Assembly: GCF_000004195.4 (NCBI RefSeq)
Contig: NC_030683.2
Coordinates: forward strand, 80,864,910 to 80,928,909
Origin: Xenopus tropicalis
Taxonomy: Eukaryota > Chordata > Amphibia > Anura > Pipidae
Direction of reading: 5' to 3'
Length of the DNA stretch: 64,000 nt
Below are positions 1 to 10,148 of this stretch, one piece after another. The position numbers and the translations under genes were made by a program. Positions within the stretch are counted from its first letter, which is position 1, and each line of letters begins with the position of its first letter. The notes beneath the pieces were generated by a model. It did not search any database. It was not told where the DNA came from and saw only the letters and a list, made by a program, of their open reading frames with translations.

Positions 1-670
1 AGCCACAGAACTAACAAAATTTGTTTTTACTGGTTTAATTAAACAGTATAACACATAACAACACAGCAAATCCACACTGGGAAACCTCACAGGTAGGCAG
101 CCAATAGCATTCCAACAATGGATGGAATGTCCCACACTTAAAGAATAGTCACAGAATGTCCAGCAATACAGGGGTTAAACATGCCCACCACAATACAACT
201 CAGTACTTCCTGGCCAGCAGAGCAAGCAGTCCTGGTGCCCCTTACGAGGGTGCAGCAGCTCCCCAATTCCAGCAGTGATCCACCCTGCAGGCAATTTAGA
301 TCCTCAGTGGTTCTGCTGGGGTCAGTTGCTTGGATCTTCCCTGATCCAGTAGCCAGTAATCCGGTCATATGTAGCACCGCAGCCACTATGCCCAACACTC
401 TCTACCAACTAACTAACCCAGACCCTCTGTAGCCAGTTTGAAAGTCCCAGGGGTTGAGATTCCTTCAACTGCCCAGGGTGGGGCATTAGTACTGCCTCCC
501 ATTGTTCAAGCAGGCCTGTATATGTGACCTGCAGCATATCCCCAGTTAACCCATTGCCTCCTGGCACTTACTTCAATCCACTGCAAAATACAGTTAATGC
601 TGGAGATCTTTACTTAGGTCTCCACAACAACTTTTTTAGTTTAGCTCTCTAAAAGTGGGCATACATGCAA
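1..670. other. Intergenic, no gene recognised
   Basis: Short overlapping ORFs occur on both strands but none resembles a known protein and none has convincing splice context. Nothing else was recognised. Confidence 0.4.
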
Positions 671-672
671 CA

Positions 673-1325
673 TACCTCCCAACTGTCCTGCTTTACGCGG
701 GACAGTCCCGATTTCTTCACCCCGTCCCGGAGTACCGGATTGTTTTTCAAATGTCCCACTTTTAAAATTTCCCCTCTATCTGCTCTTCTCCCAATGATGT
801 CACACTCACGTCTCTCGGGAGCACTGCAGCTTCCGCTCAGTTCCATTCTAACATTTAGGTGAATGCATTGCAGAAGCTGCGGTGGTTCAGACATGAGTGT
901 GACGTCACGGGGAGAAGAAGAACCGAGGGACGCACCCGGAGGAAGCAGGCGGACACAGCAGGCAGGTGGTGGGGGGAACCAGGAAGGAAGCAGGGGGACG
1001 CTGGGGAGGACATTACAGGGGAGCGGAAGGATGTTGGGAAGGATGCTGGGGGGAGCTGGAGGATACTAGGAGGGAGCTGGAGGAAGTTAATGGGGAACTG
1101 GTGGATGCTGGGGAGGACGCTGGGAGGGAGCTGGAGGATGCTAGGGGGGAGCTGGTGGAAGCTAAGGGGGCACTGGGGGATGCTGGGAGGGAGCTGGAGG
1201 ATGTAGGGAGGATGCTGGGGAGAGCTGGAGGATATTAGGAGGGAGCTGGAGGATACTAGGGGGGAGCTGAAGGATACTGGGGGAGCTGCTGGAGGATACT
1301 AGGGGGGAGCTGGAGGATACCAGGG
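673..1325 (+). mobile_element. TACCTCCCAAC-ended element, copy 1
   Basis: The left end reads TACCTCCCAACTGTCC, the reverse complement of the right ends at 10148 and 15494. Next comes a GCGGGACAGTCCC motif, then an imperfect hairpin (arms about 785-815 and 890-925, around a TGATGTCACACTCAC-type core), then a purine-rich tandem array (about 1040-1325, unit near 21 bp, GGGAGCTGGAGGATACTAGG). The order terminus, hairpin, tandem array mirrors copy 2 at 13295-15494. Predicted ORFs here are products of the repeat. Superfamily not determined. Confidence 0.55.
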
Positions 1326-1900
1326 CCAGAACTAGGGGTAGGCAGAGTAGGCGCCTGCCTAGGGTGCAATCACTGGGGTGTGCAAAAAAATATTTTTTTT
1401 CTTTTTTAAAACTTTCCTTGGCCTTCAAAAATCACCTTCCCCAACCCCCTCTGGCGTGTGTGTTTTGCAACTTAACTTGTGCTGTACTCGATAGTTGGGA
1501 TCTAGGAGCGCTCCCCCACCCCTCTCTTTGCCGGTGCGTACCTTAATAAACTGATGCGCTGGTGCTGTGACGCATGCGCAGTAGGGGGTAGCGCGCGGAT
1601 ATGCCGTCATTCAAACAGCGGAGACAGAGAAAGCTGGCGTGTTGCGAAGTGTGAAGAGAAAGTCTGAGCAGGAGAAACCTGGGAGTTCTGACGCTTGCTG
1701 CTGGCACAGGTAGAGATGATTTGGGGGCAATATATGATTTTTTGGCTGCTGCTGCCTGCTGGCATAGGTACCTATTAGGTGCAAATTGGGCAATATAAAT
1801 ATTGCTAGGGGGCTTTCGAGCAATATGATTTTTTTGGCTGCTGCTGGATGATGCTGCAGTGGGGAGCGGCCCATAGTATGGGGACACTGGGGGAGGACCA
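1326..1900. repeat. Unclassified interspersed repeat
   Basis: Begins CCAGAACTAGGGGTAGGCAG and contains two or three copies of a GGGGCAATATATGATTTTTTGG-like unit followed by GCTGCTGCTG (about 1722-1850). It resembles dispersed frog repeat DNA. No coding content is supported. Confidence 0.35.
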
Positions 1901-2551
1901 GCAATGTTTTAGGGGCCTATATTTTCTCATGCATTAGAAAAAGATTATTTTTCAAGCACTACTCAAGGTTCCCATACAGTTTTGTGGTAAAGCAATGTAA
2001 GAATTAACAAGTAATAGGAGTAATAGAAATGTTATTCATTGTTATGAATGGAATGGAAGCTCAGCAGCTTTGATCTCAATATTTGCCTCCCTTTAACACT
2101 CCAGCATAACTGAAATATGACTTCATTGTAAGCCATATAGACCCAAAGCTTTTTTTTAAGGAACATGTTGCTGTACCTCAGGCCGTTGCATTTTTTAGGA
2201 AAATGGAGTACCCGCACAAGGAAAAAATGTCAACAATTGTAATAATGTGGGTGGTGGGGGGGCTCATAAATTGGCAATCCCCAGTTATTTTTTGTTTTTC
2301 TGTCCTTTAAAGTGCTAATGAATAAGAGAAATCCAAATCCAGGTAAGTTTATAAAGGTAGTTTTATCTGCAGGCAGAAAGTCTACTAATAAATATTTGAT
2401 TAGTTTCCCTTCCTAAATAACTGCTGTATTCGCTTATCTCTCATAAAGTTTATGGAAAATGGCCTCTGTAATTTTCAGTTTCTTGATCATAAAGATTTAG
2501 ACAACTAAAAAAAAATTCATGAAGATTGTCATATGAGCACACACCGAGGGC
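1901..2551. other. Intergenic, nothing recognised
   Basis: AT-rich sequence without a supported gene or a clear repeat boundary. Confidence 0.4.
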
Positions 2552-3899
2552 CTGATTCACTAAAGGGCGATAAAACATGCGCTATTTTTATTGTGCGCTA
2601 AAATTTTTACCGCGGCTTAATTTTTGCGATATTGCATGCGTTATTTAACTCGCGAAGACTATTTCAATGCGGTATTTGCTGGTACATGTGCTAAATTGCG
2701 CCCGCGAATGGTAGCTTAGAAATAGTGTATAAAAATTGTCGCCGCATATAAATGGTGTATATAAATATTAGCCGCATATAAATGGTATCATATAAATAGT
2801 AGATGCTTATAAATAGTAGCCACTAGTGATGAACAAATGTGTTCTGGTTATCTTTAGTGAAAAATTAGCAAATCTTTTGAAAGATCCACGAAACGGCAAA
2901 AATGTTGTGCGGGCAAAAAAATTGTTGCTGTGACTATTATTTTTTGACGCTTGTATCAATTTTTGTATGTGTGGTGAATTTTTGCGTGGCGAATTTTTTC
3001 ATGCGTTTTGCCATTGGCGGATTGTTTTGTGAAACGCATGAAAAAATCCCCAGCTGCTCTCCTACCTGTGGGTGGCCGAGAAGTGGTTGGACAGGAGACC
3101 AGGTAGGATTCATTGTGTGCCAGGACCCCTTGAAGGTTTTTTTCGTGGGGGGGGCACCACCATTTAGTTATGCCACTGACTACACATTAAAATCAGTAAC
3201 CTCTCACATGCTAAACAGGCATCCAACCCATTCTTGAATCGAGTGGTGTGTTTATAGCTTGTGCTTCCCTAATGGAAAATGTGCTCTGTAGCTTTTCCCC
3301 ACCCCTTGTAGCTTTACAGGCATCTCCCTTTCTATCCCTCTCTGAATCATCAACCTTGCAAGATTAATGAAAAAATATTATTTCACCTATTAAAAAGACT
3401 TCCACAACTTAACGAAGTTAAGTTGCGCAAAGTCACGAAAAAATCGCAACTTTTGTAATGGCTACGAAAAACTCGCGTTTTTTCGCAAAAATCGTAAAGA
3501 CGCTGAAAAAAATCGCAAAATTACCGATCATTACGAAAAAAACGCAATTGGACGCATTCGGCCCGTTCGTGGGTTAGTAAATGTGCCCCTAAGTCTATAT
3601 TTTATTGCAAAAAATCATTTACTGTACTTTTGTATAATTTTTCGCCTGCCTGTAGTAGGTGTTAATTTTCGCATAGCCGAATGCGATATTTAGCGCGCAA
3701 AAGTTATAGTGAATCATGCGATCGTATTCTTTTCAGCGCGCAAATTAACGCATGCGGTAAAACTAGTGCGAGAAATAACCCATGCGAAAATGGCGATTTT
3801 TCGCACGCGATAATACTATGGTGAATCGTGCGCAAATTATTTTGCGTTTTTTAACGCAAAAAAGCGTGCGATCATTTTTATCGCACTTTAGTGAATCAG
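2552..3899. mobile_element. Nested MITE cluster bounded by CTGATTCACTAAAG ends
   Basis: The outer ends are inverted: CTGATTCACTAAAGGGCG at 2552 and the complement of CTGATTCACTAAAGTGCG ending at 3899, each followed by GATAAAA and CG-containing motifs. Inside are at least three other layers: a TAGTGATG/GCGAA-type MITE fragment (about 2824-3050), a fragment of the dispersed repeat seen at 26330-26760 (about 3190-3360, CATCCAACCCATTCTTGAA), and an AT/CG hairpin element (about 3390-3596, GCGTTTTTTCGCAAAA). The 111-aa ORF at 2902-3237 crosses these layers and is not a gene. Confidence 0.6.
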
Positions 3900-4440
3900 C
3901 AACAATAAAGACTAGTAGACATTGCCACAAGAAATAGTTTGACATTGAGTTTGAGATGGATAGACCAAAAAGAGGTACAAAGAAGTTATGCAACCTAAAA
4001 TCCAAGAGAAACAATTACATAGATGACAACACTGAAGCCAAGTGCAATGTTGTAAAAAACCACCATAAAAACAGTAGGATCAGAAGAGCTTGGAATTAAG
4101 AGGTCAGAAATAAGAGAAGACTGATTGTAAAAGAGTTTTAGAAGGAAGAGGTATAATGCTGAAAAGAAGACAATAACAACAAAAGAGGCATATTGGGATA
4201 AAAGAATGGCATTAAATGGTGTTCTAAAGAGAATAAAGAGAATGAAAACAAGCTGCAGTAAATGGTGTTCTAAAGAGAATGAAAACAAGCTACAGCAGAC
4301 TATACACAATGTGCGGGTGCTCTACAAAGTATGCAATGAATACACATATGACACATGATGGTGTAGTTTTTATCACTAAATGACACTGTGTACCGTGTAA
4401 ATAATTTATTCTACCATTCGTTTTTTTTCTTAAACCACAA
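3900..4440. other. Intergenic, small tandem duplication only
   Basis: A short direct duplication (AATGGTGTTCTAAAGAGAAT at about 4214 and 4261) is the only structure seen. ORFs of 83 to 104 aa on the minus strand are not recognisable. Confidence 0.4.
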
Positions 4441-4625
4441 GGCAAGTTTTGATGCATAAAAAAGGGGTACTGCCAACAGGACCTTCTGTAGGCTGTCCAC
4501 ATAGAGGGTACCAAAAAGCCAATACCAGGCCTAATTTGGCACACCCAGGAACATGTTTGTTGTTGCTCCCCAACTCTTTACATTTGAATGTAGCTCACGG
4601 GTCAAAAAGGTTGGGGATCTCTGAT
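4441..4625 (-). repeat. Dispersed repeat, AGTTGGGGAGCAAC family, copy 1
   Basis: Shares GGCTGTCCACATAGAGG, a NNCCAAAAAGCCAAT core and CTCCCCAACTCTTTACATTT with copies at 21130-21380 and 31500-31640 (opposite orientation). Three copies in one window make it an interspersed repeat. It probably has inverted ends (TGGGGATCTCTG). Superfamily unknown. Confidence 0.55.
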
Positions 4626-4724
4626 CTATACAATACAGAAACCTTCTCCACCCTTCAAGTAACCTGCTTTTTAGAAGGGTAAAGGTGATCTGTTGCCCTT
4701 TACTGTATATAATGTTTTTGGGGC

Positions 4725-4870
4725 TGTATTGTAAGCTCTTTTGGGCAGGGCCATCTTCACCTCTTGTATTGGTTATTGGTTGCTTTGTATGTAATTCTGT
4801 ATGTTGAGTGTATGAACTATGAAACTGTCTCTTTCTGCATTTATTGTAATTGGGGGTGAAGTTCCCACTG
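4725..4870 (+). repeat. Non-LTR (L2/CR1-like) 3' tail fragment
   Basis: Contains TGTAAGCTCTTTTGGGCAGG followed by TCTTCACCTCTTGTATTGG, as in the fuller copy at 16795-16955, which ends in (TAA)n. This 3' module is typical of amphibian non-LTR retrotransposons or dependent SINEs. Confidence 0.5.
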
Positions 4871-5914
4871 CCTCTCACTGTTTTTCATGAATTTGAGATG
4901 TCACCCAGTAGAATGGGAATGGAAACACATTACTCATGTGAAAGAAGGCATTTTCCCATGATTAAATTTGACCCAGTTTTCATGTGGTCATCCAAATGTT
5001 AGTGAAGAGGACGGTATTACCAGATTTGTTGCCTGCGGGTAGCATGAGCAACAAATCTCCCTGTCTGCCATCATTCTAAAGTGAATAGGAGGTAGTATTG
5101 GCAGTTTTGCATATTTCCCTATGAGACTCTACCAGCAGTGCTATAAGCCCAAAGCAGAGCAGAGGCAGCAGCATAGAAACATGGAGGTACTGTCAGTTCA
5201 GGCAACTGAATCCTTCAACAGTGGTGCCGATGAGCTTTTTACCTCGTTGTTCTGTTAATAGGTTGCTGAGGGGGAGTGACATCAAAACTTGCAGTACAGC
5301 AGTAACAGATTGTGTGACTATCAAGTTTATCAGAGTACAAGTCACATGGCCACAGACACCTGGGAAACTAAGAATATGTCTAGCCTCACATCAGATTTCA
5401 AAATTAAATTTTAAAAAAGCCTATCTGCATATTTGCAATGGATTTCAGTGCAGAATTCTTCCGGAGAAGCACTATTAACTGATGCATTTTCAAAAAATAC
5501 CAGTTTCCCATGACATATTCCTTTAAGGTAATAAAGCCCAGACACACATGCACTTTAACATGCATCCATCCAGCCTATTATGATAAATGGTGCACAATTG
5601 CCCTACTGACACTGGACCTACTGCAACCATGGACCTGGTGGCAGCTTGGGGGTTCTCACAAAGGGTTGCATTAACATTACTTGCACTTTTAAAAAAGATC
5701 ACGTTTTGATTGCACACTCTGTAGGTTACACATCCCCACTCTAAAAATACAAAACCCATCTTGCAATCAGTTTGCCTCAAAAGATAATCACAGCATGGAG
5801 TCAGGGATCTCATGAAGGTGAAGATTGTATTAGCATGATCAGAGCTATGAGTTAGTCAGTCATATGACTGGCAAAATGTCTTCAAGAAAAACACAGCAAG
5901 TCCAGGGATTTGAC
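4871..5914. other. Intergenic, nothing recognised
   Basis: Unique-looking sequence without a supported gene, RNA or repeat. Confidence 0.4.
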
Positions 5915-5919
5915 TTATT

Positions 5920-5965
5920 ACTGCAGATATACCATGACCTGGGTGAATGAGAACTTCACAAACAC
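5920..5965 (+). repeat. Tail fragment of the palindrome-associated repeat
   Basis: ATACCATGACCTGGGTGAAT then GAGAACTTCACA matches the sequence immediately right of the perfect palindrome at 8781-8915 (ATACCATGACCTGGATGAAT, AATCTTCATAGACA). It is a partial copy without the hairpin and hammerhead-like core. Confidence 0.5.
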
Positions 5966-6596
5966 TAAAATAGTACTGATTCTGAAAGGAATTTGGACAT
6001 TCCATGTATACTTGTGTAACCCAATTTTGGCTGCAAAAAACAGACAAAAGTTCAGAATTCCCCAAGAGGAGGAAACTTCCTACATATTTTAAATTTGAGA
6101 GAACTTTTTTGGATCTTTGAACTATGTTCCTGTATCCCCTTGGGTTAGAATTCCAGATGGGGCATTACCCATTTTTTTTAGATGCAATGTAGTGATGTTG
6201 ATACTTGTTGACTGAAATATAAATTTTACTACATTCAATTGTTAGGTTATATATTCTTAAGTTTTGAGATGTGTGAAAAATCCAGCTTTGGCATTTAATA
6301 CAGGACATACATTTATAATTTGGAACTATATTTTCTTTTCCCTTTTTTTTTGTCATATATTATTCATTTTGGTCCCACTGATTGTTGATCTTATTTCATA
6401 CTGTTTTTATATATTATGTATTAAGTAATTTTGTTCTTTTGATCTGTAGATGGCGCTGTTTACTAGTGCTTAAAAGGAATGTAATCATGTCACTCATTAG
6501 CCTAAGATTAAGGGTTCATCCCACTCATGGTTTTAATTAACCAATAAAGGATAGTTTATATCAGAGAAGGAGTGTGGTCTTTTTTGACTCTCACTG
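5966..6596. other. Intergenic, nothing recognised
   Basis: AT-rich, no supported gene. Confidence 0.4.
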
Positions 6597-6745
6597 GGGG
6601 TCATTTATCAACACAAGGCAAATTTGCCCATGGGCAGAACCAAATTGGTTCAATCATTATTCCTCCTGTAGCTGGCTGGAAAAAAGCCTATCACTGATTG
6701 GTTTCTACTGGTTTCAAATTTGCCCAGTGTTGATAAATGAACCCC
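6597..6745. mobile_element. Palindromic MITE, GGGGTCATTTATCAACAC ends
   Basis: The ends GGGGTCATTTATCAACAC and GTGTTGATAAATGAACCCC are inverted repeats, and the interior is also palindromic (GCAAATTTGCCCATGGGC, TCCTCCTGTAGCTGGCTGG). A second copy lies at 8163-8333. The ORF through it is spurious. Confidence 0.7.
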
Positions 6746-6849
6746 ACTGTATTGCTGTTGTCCACGCAACATTGGAGCACTGCACTGAGTTAACAGGCAC
6801 CCATCTCCTTGCTTTTTTTCTTTGTTCAAGAGAAGCACGAATTTTTATA

Positions 6850-6879
6850 TGTGTGTGTGCGTGTGTGTGTGTGTGTGTG
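6850..6879. repeat. (TG)n microsatellite
   Basis: About 15 TG dinucleotides with one C interruption. Confidence 0.95.
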
Positions 6880-7260
6880 AACACAAAGAGTTTCCAAAGT
6901 AGCCTGATGCTTCAGTGCCTCCACATCCGTCTAGCACACTATCAATATGTAGTCATGCTCAGGAGGAACAAAAACTAGCAAAAACACAGATCATTTGCAT
7001 AAACACTTTACTGTATCATACTCCTACATTGCAAAACAACAATAGCTAGATAAAAGAGTTTCATAAGCAATGTATGCTGCCATGCACATCCAGGAAGAGA
7101 GAACTTTGATGTAGAAAATGTGGAAACTTACCAGAGACTGTATTATACTACTCCTCTGTTCCTCTGTATAGCTGCTCAGAATTGGAATAGTGGTGTAGGG
7201 GCTGACATATCAATAAATCTAATTGACATCTTTATTTAGAGTAAATCCACCACAGCTGCC
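6880..7260. other. Intergenic, nothing recognised
   Basis: No supported feature. Confidence 0.4.
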
Positions 7261-7584
7261 TTAAAGGGGTTGTTCACCTTTAAATTAATTTTTTAATATG
7301 ATGTAGACATTAATATTCTGAGCCAGTTTTCAATTGATTTTCATTTTTTATCTTTTGTTTTTTAGTTATTTAGCTTTTAGTTTTAGTTTGAAATTTCAAT
7401 AGCTATCTTGTTGCTACAGTTTTGTTAATCCTAGCAACTAGGTAGTGGGTTAAATACCCAGACGTGGAAGGCAAATAATTTAAAAATTCTAATAAACAAA
7501 TAATAAAGATCAGTTGCAAAGTTGCTAGGCATAGGGCATTCTATAACATACTAAAAGCTGAGTAAAAGTGAGCCACCCCTTTAA
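7261..7584. mobile_element. T2-type MITE (TTAAAGGGG ends)
   Basis: Starts TTAAAGGGGTTGTTCACC and ends AGCCACCCCTTTAA, with TTAA at both ends. It contains the interior typical of the abundant Xenopus T2/Kolobok-related MITE (TTTAGTTATTTAGC, TTGTTGCTA). Relatives lie at 16305-16669 and 61170-61528. A further isolated right end (GGTGAACTACCCCTTTAA) lies at about 7880-7911, just beyond the inserted hAT element. Confidence 0.75.
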
Positions 7585-7604
7585 TGTAGCCAATACCTTG
7601 TTAG

Positions 7605-7868
7605 TAGGGATGCACCAAACCCTGGATTCGGTTCTGGATTTGGGCCGAATCCAGCCCTTTTTTTGAAGGATTCGGTTTCGACCAAATCCACGGTCCCGAC
7701 CAAACCGAGTCCTAATTAGCATAAATTAGCATATGCTAAATTAGCATTCAGAAGGGTTAAATGGTAGGAGGACATTTTTTTAACCCCTCCCAATTTTAAT
7801 TAGCATATGCTAATTTGGATTCAGTTCGGGATTCAGCAGAATCCGTCAGTGGGTTCGGTGCATCCCTA
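7605..7868. mobile_element. hAT MITE, TAGGGATGCACC ends, exact 8-bp TSD
   Basis: The inverted ends TAGGGATGCACC and GGTGCATCCCTA are flanked by the perfect 8-bp duplication CTTGTTAG (7597-7604 and 7869-7876). An 8-bp TSD with these ends indicates the hAT superfamily. The interior has palindromic TTAGCATATGCTAA. The exact TSD suggests a fairly recent insertion. A decayed relative is at 50209-50483. Confidence 0.88.
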
Positions 7869-7911
7869 CTTGTTAGTGTAAAGTTAACGTAAAGGTGAAC
7901 TACCCCTTTAA

Positions 7912-8162
7912 TGTACCTTACAATACAGGGAAACCCCTCTGTTTCTAACTTACCAACACATTTTTGTATATTATAAACAAACAAACAAAAACATGAAAAT
8001 TGACTTGCAACTTTATTATGTACTGATACATCAGATTAGTATTCCTAGACAAAGTGATGGCCTGGATCCTGCTAAACATGATTTGCAACAGTGATCCAGC
8101 TTTCTGACAATGGCCAGATAAGTTCCTGATTTCCTAAAGGTATGCACAGACTCAAGGCACCT
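7912..8162. other. Intergenic, nothing recognised
   Basis: No supported feature. Confidence 0.4.
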
Positions 8163-8333
8163 GGGGTCATTTATAAACACTGGGCAGATTGGCACCTGTG
8201 CAGTTACCCATGGCAACCAATCAGATGTCTACTTTAATTGTTCTACTTGCAGCTGGTGATGAAAAGCTGATCACTGATTGGTTGCTATGAGTTACTGACC
8301 AGGCGCAAATGTGCAATGTGTATAAATGAGCCC
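8163..8333. mobile_element. Palindromic MITE, second copy of GGGGTCATTTAT family
   Basis: Ends GGGGTCATTTATAAACAC and GTATAAATGAGCCC with interior CCATGGCAACCAATCAGA and its complement TGATTGGTTGCTATGAG. Same family as 6597-6745. Confidence 0.7.
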
Positions 8334-8780
8334 TTGTTCCAGTGGCAGTAAAGCAACCCGAGAACATCAGCGAACCTCCTCCATGTTTGACTGTAGAAAT
8401 ATGTTTTTTAAGGTTTAATTATTTTTCCTGTAAACAAAAAGATATTGAGCTTTTCAAAACTGTAATAATTTTGTCATCTGTTCACAGGAAGTGGGGTCTT
8501 CTTGGGTCTCCTGCTAAAGAACCCCCTTTCATTAAAATTTATAACTGATGATGAAGGTTCATTCACCACTATTTGAACAATACTTACATTAAATATTTGG
8601 TTAATTGGTTAATTTCTAGTTAATAGTCCAGGGTGATTGGCCACATTTTATGGGGTTCAATTATTGATAACTTTGCATAAAGGACAAAGGAATATAAATG
8701 TCTCTGAAGATGGACTTGTAGCTTTGAGAGTGTCAATTTCCTGTCTCAGCTCCTACAGTTTTTTGCTTTTCTTTTTATTC
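8334..8780. other. Left flank of the palindrome repeat, no gene
   Basis: The 68-aa ORF at 8342-8548 is not recognisable. Sequence from about 8590 may belong to the same repeat as the palindrome, but no boundary was found. Confidence 0.35.
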
Positions 8781-8915
8781 AAGCAACTGGACTTGTTTAG
8801 TAATCATTGAAGACGTTTCACTACTCATCCGAGCAGCTTCTTCAGTTCAACTGAAGAAGCTGCTCGGATGAGTAGTGAAACGTCTTCAATGATTACTAAA
8901 CAAGTCCAGTTGCTT
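8781..8915. repeat. 67-bp perfect inverted repeat with hammerhead-like core
   Basis: Arms 8781-8847 and 8849-8915 are exact reverse complements separated by one base (C8848). On the right arm, CTGAAGA (8851-8857) fits the hammerhead consensus CUGANGA. AGCTGCTC and GAGTAGT can pair as helix II around a GGAT loop, and GAAAC (8877-8881) follows. Because the unit is inverted, the same core is present on both strands. It was probably generated by a retroelement terminus (Penelope-like elements carry hammerheads); that origin is inference. Helices I and III were not resolved. Confidence 0.7.
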
Positions 8916-8970
8916 CAAATTTATTTATACTAGATATACCATGACCTGGATGAATGAAAATCTTCATAGA
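8916..8970 (+). repeat. Tail of palindrome-associated repeat
   Basis: ATACCATGACCTGGATGAAT follows the hairpin directly and recurs at 5920-5965, so the palindrome belongs to a dispersed repeat. Confidence 0.5.
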
Positions 8971-9354
8971 CATTTTCTTTTTATTCATTTTTAGTGTGGT
9001 GCACATAGACAATTCAGCATGCTGAATGTATGTCTCTTTTAAGGCAGGAACCAGCCTTTTGTCTAGTGCATAAGATTTATATACTTATTGGCAGAACTGG
9101 TGCATGATTTGAAAAAAAGTGCAAAGGTGCTAAAATTTCAGCCACAGCTGTAGATATTATTTTGTACTGATAAAACATTCAAGGGAAACATGAAAATGCC
9201 GTCCCTTCTAGTGGCATCTTGCAAACGCTATGCAGTTGCTGTGCACCATTAAAGTCCAGAATTGAGCAGCGCTCTATAGCATACAGAGACACTGGTAGAC
9301 ATGTTGTAGGCTCTGTATGTCTGCTGTAAAGTCAAATGATAGTAGTCAACATCT
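8971..9354. other. Intergenic, nothing recognised
   Basis: No supported feature. Confidence 0.4.
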
Positions 9355-10148
9355 TACCTCCCAACATTTCATTAAGAGAAAGTGGGACAAAAATATGTGG
9401 CGTGGGCAGTGCGGCAACATTTTTTTGGCCATGCCATGCCAATGAGGACTTCTCCCCACTGGTCCATATGGGAGTTTAATTGTCGCCCTTGTGACCACGC
9501 CCACTTTACATGCCCCAGATGTGCCAGTATAATCACTAAATAAAAAGAATAAAGGACATATTAACTTAAAAGGTGCCAGTATGACTACATTAAATTGATA
9601 AAGGGCATATTAACCCCAGACATGCCAGTGAAATTACTAAATGAAGCTGATAAAGGGCATCTCAACTTCAGACATGCCAACAGTTCTGTGCATTTTCCAA
9701 AGTTATAAACAGGGCTAATTCCAGTGGTACATAAATCTATGTTATTTCCTTCCATTCTTAATCAGTTGAAAGCAAAACAATATTAATGTACCACTAGAAT
9801 TTCAAGCCATATTAACAAGGCCAGGTTAAGGTTCCCAAACTTATAAGGGCCCCTTTTAAATGTCTGCTATATTTTATGAACAGATCAGCGATACCTCTGT
9901 CTTCTTTTCCCCTGCATGCTGTGCTCTGCCAGAGATTCCCAGGAGTGAGAGATATATGTTAGGGGTGAAAAGGTGAAACTGTCCAGCACACAAATAAAGG
10001 CAGCAGCCTCTTCTGCCTGATAAAAGACAGAGCGCAGCCTCCCAGGACAATTAAACATCAAGGTAAACCTGTGAGCTTGAATCCGGGACAGCGGGCAATG
10101 CTATACATATTGGGACTGTCCCGCTAAAAGCGGGGCAGTTGGGAGGTA
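9355..10148. mobile_element. TACCTCCCAAC-ended element, copy 3 (both ends present)
   Basis: The left end TACCTCCCAAC (9355) and right end GTTGGGAGGTA (10148) are inverted. The subterminal right side has GACTGTCCCGC and AGCGGGGCAGTTG, as in copies 1 and 2. The interior has GACCACGCCC motifs and a tandem array of about three 49-52 bp units starting GTGCCAGTAT and carrying GATAAAGGGCATATTAAC (about 9525-9680). No flanking duplication is evident. This is the only copy with both termini. Confidence 0.6.

Noticed and set aside
859..1238. Trp/Gly/Arg-rich ORFs (68-115 aa)
   Set aside because: Translations of the 21-bp purine-rich tandem array.
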